DNA from: Nereocystis luetkeana
Taxonomy: Eukaryota > Sar > Phaeophyceae > Laminariales > Laminariaceae
Assembly: GCA_031213475.1 (NCBI GenBank)
Contig: JARUPZ010000012.1
Location: forward strand, 5,280,949 to 5,344,948
Reading direction: 5' to 3'
Length of the DNA: 64,000 nt
The notes below the pieces were generated by a model. The model did not search any database. It worked only from the letters and a program-made list of their open reading frames with translations, and was not told the origin of the DNA. Below, in pieces: positions 23,089 to 33,958 of this stretch. Position numbers and translations under genes: made by a program. Position 1 is the first letter of the stretch. Each line of letters opens with the position of its first letter.

Positions 23089-26000
23089 CCTTCCGAAAAT
23101 GTAACGTTCGACTTTGTTTTGCACCCTTGCTTGCTTTTATTCCGTTGTCGATGAAACGAGCGCTGTAAAAACGATCGCACTCCCGTGCGAACCCGACGCC
23201 CTTTTTACGGATGTCTTGCCCCCCCCCCTCCCCCCCCCAGGCATGAGTACCGAAACATAGAGAAGGCACGGTCTCTCACCACCCGTCTCGCGTAGGTACT
23301 CTGCGGTACGAACACTCGACTACAGTAGTGCTACGACAGGGGTATAGCACTTTTTTTGCCTTATGAGGCAAAATTTCTGACTGATTATGAGGAACCACCC
23401 CGGTAGTTGCCCGGCAACATGTCCCATTCATGCTGCACAGCAATAATCGCAGTGACCTGTTACGGGATTGGTCTGAAGCTGTGTTCCATGCGACTTTTTG
23501 GTTTTCTCGATTCGATTCCGGCTTTTCTGACGTATCTGCTCGTTTTTCGGACGACATACACTTCTCGGAATGAGTCCAGAGTCCTCTCCGAGGGGTGCCC
23601 AGCTCAAAAACCCGCTTCTCCAGAGGCGTAGTTCGAGGTTTTGACCACGGTGCATAATCCGACGAAAAATAAGCTGAAGCTGTTCCTCGTTCGAAATAAG
23701 CCTATTTTTGCATTTGGAGCTACGTCAGATTTTTGCCATGAGATTTTAGCTAGTGGGCATTCATTTGAACTGCGCCGGCGGAACAACGGATTTCGGACCT
23801 CTCGGGGAGGACGTGGACCCATTCCGAGAAGCGCACGGCCGACTCCGTGGCTTTGCTTGCGTAAAACGTCTGCGATTAAAGGAAAAGCCCAAAATCGAAT
23901 CGGAAAACGAACATCGCATAAGAAACAACCTGAGCCTACAGGTTTACTCGAAATGAGTTTTAGGTGAGGCATGGAGCTCCTCAAACTATTAGAAGGTTCA
24001 TAAATATATGGTGCTATGATACGTGCGTAAGGCTATCGTAGCAAGCCGTCACTCGTAGGCTGCGAGCGTGCTGCATAACTCCTAGCAGAAGGTGGTGCCG
24101 CTTTGCGATGTACCATCTCCCCTATCCCAACCCAACCCAACCCAACCCAACCCAGCAGCAGCGCTGGGTTGTTGCGAGTGAGTGTGGCCGATACCGTCAT
24201 TAGCGTTGTTTGCCTTGGTCTCTTTTTGCGTCTGAAGTTACCGCAAAACAAGTATGCCTGGTACGAAGTAGTACGGCTATATCCCCGAACGGTGGGTGCA
24301 GTGCTAAATACGTTGAGGGGCGAGTGGGGGGGGGGCGTATAGTGGCGGCGGCTATTAATAGTAAGAGTAGATTATGCGTCAATTGTTTGAGATGCAGCGT
24401 CGGCCACATTTTGTTTTTGTTTGTTCTTGGAATGTTACGCGCACCTTGCGAAGGTGAATCGCGAACACTCCTGTGTCATTCAGCGGACGTTTTTTTTGTT
24501 CGTTTTTTATTCAAGATATGTTTGCCTTTGAGCGCTCTCATACTGCGCGCGTAGTCGCAAAATTTGATATTCTCCATACTCCCCAGCATACTCGGAGTAC
24601 GAAGTATACTTTTTGAGCATCTGCTACTTATTTGTTTCTCCGTTTTCTGTGTTGTCGAAGGTATTGTGCGGCGCATCCCGGACCGTTCGGGCTTGACGTT
24701 TCCGGCGCGTCGAACACGGCGGAGTTGAAGATGATTCTCGCAGAAGTTGTGATGATCCGCCGTCTGAAGGAAGAGGTGGGCGCGCACGCGATTGTGGACG
24801 ATCGGGGGAGGGGCGTCCTCATTATCATGCATGGCCGTGGTATATGATCATAGACCCTCGTATCCGGGGAGGGGGGGGTGGTGCACTCATGTCTTCATGC
24901 ATAATCGTACTCGTATGGCCATAGACCCTCACATCGCTACAATGGCGGGGCGGAGCACGTCGGGTTTTCCCCCACCAAGGCGGACACTGCTTGCACTAAG
25001 GCGAGGCTGTTTATATTCCAGGTATCCTGAATCTCGTTGGCGCTGTATCCACGGTTTAGGGAGCAAACTATTGCGGGGTCATTCTTGCAGTAGTAGCAAA
25101 GAAAAATACAGAGCGGACGCGAGAGGCGATTGATCACTGACCACCCTCTTGATCGTTGGTTTGGTTTGTAAGATATAGCTCGACACGCCCTAGACTCGCG
25201 GGTACCCGTTCTGCCTTCCTTCCCCGCCGCCAAACGTACTGTACCTTACTACCGTACCGCACTGCCAGGTACACGGTGTTTGGTCATCCCACTCCGCACC
25301 GCTACGCACCCCCACGCAACCGGAACCGTAACAACTGTAACAGCAGCCGCACGGCACCTCACCTCACCCCACTTCCCCTCACGGCACCGTACCGGACCGT
25401 ACCGCCCCGCGATACGACCGCAGCCGCAACCGTAGCCATGACGGTATTCGCGACGGTAATCGCGACGGTAATGGTACCCGTAATCGCAACTGCAACAGTA
25501 ACCGGCAGCACTGCGCGTACCGTACCACAACACACCGCGACCGTAACCGTAGGAATAACCGCGCCAGTAACCGCAACGTACCCGCAACGTTACCGCAACC
25601 CTAGTCGTTGCCGTTACCGTAACCGCAACCGAAACTGTAACCGCAACAGTGACCGCAACGTAACCGCAAGGTAACCGCTACGTAACCGCTACGTAACCGC
25701 AACCGCCACCACCGTTACCGCAACCACAATGGTAACCGCACCGCACCTCAACGTAACCTCGTGACTTTAACTGTAACCGTAACGTATCCGCAACGTAACC
25801 GCAAACCATAACTGCACGTAGCCGTAACCGTAGCCGTGAGAGTGGCCTTAACCGCACGGCATTCCTCTGCGTGCTTTTGCGGGCCGCCGAACCGGCTTCG
25901 GCGCGACTCCAGGTGCTGTCGGACATGCTGCCGGTATCCGCAACGTAACCGCAAACCATAACTGCACGTAGCCGTAACCGTAGCCGTGAGAGTGGCCTTA

Positions 26001-29000
26001 ACCGCACGGCATTCCTCTGCGCGCTTTTGCGGGCCGCCGAACCGGCTTCGGCGCGACTCCAGGTGCTGTCGGACATGCTGCCGGAGAAGGACCGCCAGAT
26101 TGTCGACGTTCCCTGCGATGCCGTCGTCATGAAGGAGGTGAGGGGGTTGGCTACTTAAGACACAGTAGGTATAATAACCCCTTTGAAGGGAAAACGGTGT
26201 ATGAGAGGCCGCTTTTTAGGAAAATGCCGTGCATAAGGGACCTCAAATTTCTGCTCATCACTTTTTTTCCTACTGCTGACTGTAAGAGGCCTGTACCCAC
26301 TATGATAAGGGACGTTGGTACCTGTATAGGAGACCTCCAATCCCAAACGTAGTACTGTAGGGTCCATTAAAAGGGCCTGCACCTACTGCAGCTTGTTTTT
26401 GTTCCAACGGAATGCTTTTTGTCGTTGTGGTTTTTCTTGTGACCACGGACTGAATTTTCCTGGAAATAATCTTCAAAAAAAGTAAATGTGAGAACGTCGT
26501 CGTCGCCATCATCATCACATCAACAACATCAAAATGATACGCTGGTCGTCTCGGATACGAAACAGCGATGAGCTCCATGTCCCTTGTGTTTCAGCACAGC
26601 GGGCGACGTTTTGGCAGGGACTACACCTTGTGTGTGACGTACTGCAGTATTTTGTTTGCAGTATTTTGTTCGCGTGTTCCTCCGTGCATTAAACATACCT
26701 TAGAGCGTGGAATTGGACTGGTTGGTTTATCACCAAGAAGATAATGTATTCAGCATGAAATCGTTGGACACATTGATGATCACACGAAGAGCATCAGAGG
26801 TTTGAACCACATCAAAAGAGCCTTGTGGTGACGGGCGGGCGCAAAGGCGACGGCGATGAGGAGGAATAAGAAGGAAAGCCTGCTCCGTCCCGTGCTGCTA
26901 TTACGGGGGGTCATAGTAAATAGGACCTACTGCATACACAAATACCTATATATTCAAGTATTTTCACTAACAACATTTAGTCCTAATTTACTATGGTCCC
27001 CCGTAATAGTTGTTTTTGCTGAAAGAAGGCGAACCTGTCGATTTTTCTCTTCGCAGGCGGTTCTTTGAACTTATTACCAGAGAAGGGGGTGAATGAAGCT
27101 GGAGGCGTTTTTTGTTTAGTAGTGCTGTGCACATCTACCAGGAATGTAGGAAAAAGCGCCCAGCTGCTGTTATCAGCGGTTTTTCTTGTACCGAACGACG
27201 CCACCAGCACCCGTATGGTGCGATGTTTTTTTGTTTTCGTTTTTTGGCTGCTTGCTTGTCCTTCTCTTGTCTGTATTCTTACATAGTTTTTTTGTTCGAA
27301 ACCCTTTGTTTTTTTTTATCTCCCTGTCTGTTTTTGTTTTTTTGCGCCGAGTCTACAATCGCCCGCCCGTGGTACATATGAAGAATAGAAAATTGAAACG
27401 AAGCTGTGAGATCGAGCTTTTCCTCTACACTCATATTTGCAAGCTTGGTGTGATACAACAGCAGCGATATTTCGATCGCGCGCGTTTTACGGGGTGTGTA
27501 GGTTTTCGTCGAGAGTTTTCTACAATTTTTTGTACAGATTTTGGAAAGCAACGGATTCGCTACCTACCAAGTATGCCATAAAAGGCGACTGCTGTAGTTA
27601 CGGCATACTCCATAGGGTAGGACGCAGCACGCGCCCAACACAAGGCGGTACCTCGAGAGATAGAGAGAGGCGTATTGCCTTAGGGGTGGCAGCATCCAAT
27701 TTTTGTGAGACCCCTCCCTTGGGGGGAGCTTTAATGCATCTCACCCAAATACTGTTTTTTTCGGAAAAGCTTTGACGGGGGAACACAGTAAATCAGGACA
27801 ATATGCTTCGCAAAAATACTTGAATACATACCTGGTAGATTTTTGTGTATACGATGAGTCCTGATTTGGTTGCCTGTAATAAAAAGTGCAAAAGCCGGGG
27901 AGCAATCCCAAAGCTTGTATGATAGTTATGTCACGAATACGTGCGTAAAAACATCCATGGTGTCGCATCGATGTTGGGTTGAAGAGCCCGGTCAGCGTTG
28001 AAATAATTTTGTCCCGAAAAAGTGCCACACCACCCTGTCCCGGAATGTAAGAACATATTTTATACTCTTATTTAATACGAAAGGTCCTATTATTTCGAGA
28101 CAGAGTGGTCTATGCTGCTATAGTAGCGCGCCCCTAGAACCCTGGCCCAACGCCTGATCGATCGCCCGGTATCTGACAGGTGGCGGAGCTGATGGAGCAG
28201 AAGGCGGACATCCAAAGGGCTATGTCCAGAGCACCCGACGACGAGAAGCTGACTCTCAGGGCCGAGTTTCACTCCGTCACCTCGAAGCTTTACTCCGCCT
28301 CCGGAAAGGCTAAGGTGTGGGAGCGGATTGGTATGGTATGCTGTGGTGTGGTATGGTACTGTACGTACAGTATGGGGTATGGTATGGTATGGTACGGTAC
28401 ATATGGTATGGTCTGGTATGATATGGCATGATATGGTATGGCATGGTACAATATGGCATGGTATGGTATGGTATGATATGGTATAATATGGTATGGTATG
28501 GAATGACATGGAATGGCATATATGTCACGGTATGGCATGGTATATATAGCACGGGATGGCTTGACGCAACTGAGCTCTCACGACAATCCGGCACAAAGCT
28601 ACGGGGTGTTCCTTGCACTCAAGAACTGGGTCTGGTGCGATGCAGTCCGGCAAAAGGGGGCCGAGCGCATGGAGCAGGGCGTGGGGTGCACCGGAGGACG
28701 CAAGCTTGGTCGGTGGCCCGCGGCAAGACTTGCCCCCGGCTGCTGTACAGTACCGTGTGGTTGTGTAGGCATAGAAAGGATGGTACGGCGTCGTGTCATC
28801 GTTATCGCAGGTACGAGGGCTTAACCCGTCTGTTTGTTGCTCGCTGTGAGTAAGAGATTCAGCGTCAGAAACCCGCACTCTCCCCCCCCCCCCCCCTCCC
28901 CCCCCCTGGGGCCCCGCCTCTATGACCCAACTCGTCGTCCTCACGGCCTACCGACATCATATTATCAACGTTTTGAAGCGGGTACCAGTGATTTTCTAGG

Positions 29001-32000
29001 AATAGTTTCCGTCTTACTCGTTTTGCGCAGCCCGGTGCATGATCTGCCAACGTGACAGCGTGCAGAACTGTAGCACCTCCCCCGTCCCCCATCCCGCCCT
29101 CCCCACCGCCGCCTCCTTTTGCCCTTGCGAACCCTCAAGGCATACCCCCCGTCCGTGTACCCCTGCGCCATCGGGATGCGAGCAGCAACTCAATCGAAGG
29201 TCGCGTGCATGCTAACGTTCCTTTCACTCCCGGTGGCTGGTCGCTCCGTGGGGAAACGGTCGAATTTTGCGAACAATGGGCTGCTCTCCGCGTCTGTTTC
29301 TTCCGCCGACCCCCCCCCCCCCCCCCCCACCCCCGCCCCGCGCCTCCTTCCCGACGGCGACAGATTAAGGGGGTCCTAGCGCACCTCCAAACTCTCTTAG
29401 ATGCCGGCGGCCGCGAGGAAGAAACGCATGACATGGAAACCTCGAGCCCCCTCGTCTGTGACACTTTCCTGAGCGGAAAGCGCAAGGCCTTAAATCTGAC
29501 CCCGACGTCTCCGACGGCATTGGCCGCAGTGACAGCGGCGACAGCGACAGCGGCGGCGGAGGTGGCGGAGGTGGCGGCGCCTTCAGCAGGGGCTGGCATG
29601 GCTGGGCCACCGAGTACCGGCAGCGGCGGCTGTGCTGATGGTGGTGGCGGCGGCTGTGCCGATGCGGGCGAAACTAGCGAGTGGGCGTGCGTGCGCTGCA
29701 CGTACCACAACGCGGCGTCGCGCCGCAAGTGCGGCATGTGTCAGGAATCTAGGCCGAAAACATCGGACCCAATCGACGGAGGAAGGGGGAGGGGGAAGCA
29801 GCAGAAGCCGCGGCGGCGGCGACAGCGAGGCCCACCGTCAGAGCTTGAGGATCCAGTCGGGGGGGTTCCAGAGACTGCGCGGGAAGTGGGGGAGGGGGGT
29901 GCGGGGGGCGTCGGTGATGTTCCTGGCGAAGAGGACATGTTCGGTAAAAACATTCGACTGAAAGTGGAGGCGGTCACGGGGGAGGTTTCGAGCGCGGCAG
30001 AGGCGGTGGGGGCGAATGAAGACGGGGGGACGACGCGTGAACGACGACGACAGAGAATGCTGTCAAGGACAGACGCGAAGGTTAAAGTAGAGGGCGGTGA
30101 AGAGGAGGCCGAAGCGGGGCCGGAGAAACTCGATGACGGGGACGGAGCACGGTCGTCTCCGAACGGAGTTATAAAGTGCAAGGACGGAGAAGACGATGAG
30201 TCGTGGATGGCGGACAGCGATGAAAGTGGTAGCGCTCGCGGCGGTGGTGGTGGCGGCGGCGGAGGAGGAGGAGGAGGTGCTCGTGCTGGCGGAGTTCGGG
30301 AACCGGGAAAGACCAGCGGCGGGGTCACTTCCAAGTGCAGAAAGGTATCCGGGCGAAGGCTAGTCAAAGAGGAAGGAAGCTCTCCTTGCGGCGGTAGGGC
30401 TACCGGGAAGAGCATGAAGGAGGTCGCCATCAGAGGAGTAGACGGCGGTGGCGGTGGTGGAGGTGTCGGCGGCGGCGACGGCGGTGGCAGCAGCAGAGGC
30501 GGCACCGGCGGTGCCAGCGCGGTAGGCCGGCGGGGCAGGAAGAGATGCAGAGAAGACGCTAGCGGCGGCGACGTAAGCAGCAGTTCAAGCAACCTGAAGG
30601 GACTGCTCGCAGGTGCTGTGGGAGGTGGAGCAGGGTGCGACGGTGGTAAGGAGTATAGGAAGGAGGAGGAGGAGGAGGAGGAGGAGGAGGAGGAGGGGGT
30701 GAAAAAGAGGCTTTCGAGGAAGAGTCGGGGGTTGGGTGGCGTCCAAGCGAGACGAGGCACCAACGGCGATATCAGCAGCTGCGAGGATGACGATGATGAT
30801 GATGATGATGATGATGGTGACGACGATGGTGACGATGATGATGATGAAGATTATGATGATGCTGGCGGGGGTGATGATGATGATGACGACGATGAATTCC
30901 TTATTACGCCGACAGTACGGGCCGGCAGCAGAGGCCAAAGCAACGCCCGGGCCTCTTCCAGCGCCAGACGAGGGCGAACAGGACGGAAGGCAGCGGGGAA
31001 GGCAAGGAGCTCAATAGGGCTCGACCCCCGACCCTCCTACGCCGCTCCGAGCAACTCTTCGGATGAGGGCGGCAGCGACGTGGTGTACGTTGCGCCACCC
31101 CCCAGCCGCGGCCGCCGAGGAAAGTCGTCCGCCAGTTCTTCCGCGCGCCTGACCAAAACGTCGCAACGCTCGGGGTCTACTCCTGACACCGCTACCGCTG
31201 CCGCCACCGGAACAGGCGGGAGGAGTACAAGGAGCCGCAGCAGGCCAGCGCTGCGTGGTATGGATAGCGGCGGGGTCAATCGAGGTGGTGGCGCGGGCAG
31301 CGGAAGTACGGACGGGGTCGAGTCCGCCGACGACAAATACGGCGTTGACAGCGGGAAGGGGACAGGGGACGAAGACTGTGGTGACGACGATGATGATGGT
31401 GGGGATTGCGAGATCGTGACACTACTACCGGCGCGGAACGGGGTAAAGGCATCTCAGAATAAAGGGAAGGGTAAAGGGAAGCAGAGGCCTCCTGGTGGTG
31501 GAGGTGGTGGTGGTGGTGGGAGCATCTTCGCACGGCGCGGAGACATCGCGGCCGCCTCGAGCGCACGGGAGTCGCGGAAGCTGGTGGTGTTTGCTCATCA
31601 CAAGGTACGGCACTGGAGTTGGCACCTTTTTAAGTGCACCCCCTTCCCCCGTATTGAGCAAAAACTACTTGAAGTTGGAGTTATATTTGGTTTGCAGCAT
31701 AAAGTAAACGAGTTCACCCTTTTAGGACTGCACTGTCCGGAAACATGTGTCTGACTCTCAATCCAAGTAACTTGCCCTCAGCTGTCCCCAAAACTCTATC
31801 CTCAAGTACTTTGTCCTCAACTGTCCCCAAAAACGGGAGTGCAGCGAAGTGGTTGAGAATGTGTCTACTATAGAGCACACCCAGCTAAAAATAGTTGTTG
31901 CTTGTTTTTACGCTGTGATCTTCCGGATCGGCACCCTGTGCCACTTCCCGCGGTGTGAACTCTCGGCTGCGTTTTTTACGCTGCGCATAAGATGTACGTG

Positions 32001-33921
32001 CCCACCCACAGGTGGGCAAGATTTTGTCCCCTGCGCCCGGTACCGAATGCCCTAGAAGCTACACACGCACTGGTTGTCTGCTCTTGGGCACCCAGTGCGA
32101 GATTTTGTGACTCAGTGGGGGCACCAAAAATTCGTGATACCTTCGCCGATGACTGTTTTTTTTTAGCTCTTCACGGGTCAGTCATGACCTCGCGGGTCGG
32201 GTCAGGATTTTTTTTTGGTATCTCACTGACCGGGTCTGGTCAGGAGGTTTTCAAACTTTCACGGTTCGGTTCGGGTGGGGTCACCTTTCCCGACCCGGCC
32301 CGATCCGATCCGACCCGACCTGACCCGACCCAACCCGACCCGACCCGACCCGACCCGACCCGACCCGACCCGACCCGACCCGACCCGACCCGACCCGACC
32401 CGACCCGACCCGACCCGACCCGACCCGACCCGACCCGACCCGACCCGACCCACGAGGTTTGACCCGACCCGTGAATAGCCTTGTTTTGATCATCGCCTTC
32501 TATGACACGAAACATGAAGCAATATGTTTGAGTACGAGCTACCGTCCCACATGTGTGCATATATACACATACTTCGTATAATACCTGTAGATTTTGTAGC
32601 CTTCCGATGCTTCCACGATTAATCTTGGGGCTCTGGGTGAATTAGAAGACCACGGTGTACTGCTGTGAACGAAAGACGAGTGCCATAAGTGGTACATGCC
32701 GTCAGCTGTCATGTATTTTGTTTCATCATACTTTTATACCTGGTGCAACTTTTGCGGAGCTTCGGGGAGGATTACATGGATTGAGATCAACAAAACTGTT
32801 GACGAAGTAGGTGCGTGGTACATGCGTACGTACGTAGCTTCTTTTTTAGCGATTGTATCGTCAACGCGTTCAAACGTGGAGCTGCGCGCGAGAAAAGGAA
32901 ATGAAGCCAAGGAGGTTCACCGGTGCTCTTTGTTTTGGGAACGTTTGCGTCGAGGGAAAAGTTGCAAGGCTCTTCACGGGGTCATGAACCCACGTGCGGG
33001 TCGGGTCAGAAAGTGTTGAATCTCACGGGTCGGGTCGGATCTGGTCGGGTCGGGTCGGGTGGTTTTCTAAGCTCTCACGGGTCGGGTAAGGGTGTCGACT
33101 GTCGGCCCGACCCGACCCGACCTGATCCGTGAGGTTTGACCCGACCAGTGAACACCCATGAAAAATCGCTGCGTGTCCCCAGAGCAAGAGGAGGGCATCC
33201 CGCCACCCCTCACGGTTGAAGCTTGGAGGTCAAGATTATCCTGCCGCATACCATATGGTTTATCACACGGGTGATGAGGTAACACACACACCCCCGGGAC
33301 GAATTTCGGAGTCGATTTTCTTCAAAACCGGGGTGGCGCGCGCACCCCACGAAAATGGCGGCTTCGGGGAAAATATCGTCGCGATATCTTCCACGAACGC
33401 GTCGCTCGGCGATTTTTTTCCCTCTCCTCCCCGTCATCGAAATAAAAACATCTTTGAAATTTGGCCGACGGGGGTTAGTCGTGGTGCAATACGGACACAC
33501 ATTGTAACATCATCACATATAAACATAGCAGATATTTGTGACGGCGCGGGCACCTCCCCCGCACAGCAGCACTTTCAAAGTTGAGCGCGACATCGCGCGT
33601 TCATCGCTGCACCTTTTAGATCGCAACATTGCTATACCACCACCAGCAGCAGCAGGAGCAGCAACAACAACTCGAGGTCGTGGATGGTGTAAACTGCTGT
33701 GTACCGAGCTTCGAAGTTGGGATGTAGAACGGGCTTCAAGCGTAGCACTCGGCGGCAGTGGCACGCGTGGAGTGTCCAGTAGAGCCCACAGCAGCAGCGC
33801 AGTGCCCAAGTTTGAGCTGCTGCTTCTGTCTCTCTCTACTGCTGTTGTGCTATGTTGTTGCGCTCGCTGGTATTGCGGGGGGCCGTAGTAAATAGGACCA
33901 AATATTGTCAGTAAAAATAGC

Positions 33922-33958
<37 letters not shown>

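Larger units (their letters stand above)
21934..24660 (+). other. Intron 7 (2.7 kb), GC-AG type
   Basis: It begins GCGAGT and ends GTCGAAG. It holds a near full-length C-tailed repeat (22140-22495), a GA dinucleotide run (about 23064-23089), a poly-C tract (about 23220-23239), a TIR element (23318-24050) and an AACCC run (24126-24153). Confidence 0.75.
24776..26062 (+). other. Intron 8 (1.3 kb): reversed C-tailed repeats, hexamer array, duplicated splice site
   Basis: It contains two reverse C-tailed repeat fragments (24818-24880, 24884-25005), a long array of CCGTAA/CCGCAA-type hexamers (about 25318-25860), and a 150-bp tandem duplication that copies the next exon's acceptor and first 21 bp. 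Confidence 0.8.
26138..28179 (+). other. Intron 9 (2.0 kb)
   Basis: It holds two TA-flanked MITEs (26901-27006, 27772-27879) and T-rich sequence at 27220-27340. A word shared with 52530-52580 (GCCATAAAAGG...GGCATACTCC) lies at 27570-27615. No extra exon is seen. Confidence 0.7.

Noticed and set aside
24126..24153. Telomere-like AACCC run
   Set aside because: Five or six pentamers inside an intron. The unit and length do not support a telomeric origin.
28513..28824. Plus-strand frame in intron 10 ([13 protein letters not shown])
   Set aside because: It cannot be joined between exons J and K without breaking the conserved KAK-IKGVL junction, and there is no recognisable family.
29052..29363. 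Upstream extension of the giant exon K frame
   Set aside because: The frame is open, but the sequence contains a 19-base C-run and ends in a good acceptor (ggcgacag). SMARCAL1 alignment starts exactly at 29364 (IKGVLAHL).
32240..32560. Long frames on both strands over the GACCC array
   Set aside because: A pentanucleotide repeat is open in several frames by construction. The peptides are pure repeats.
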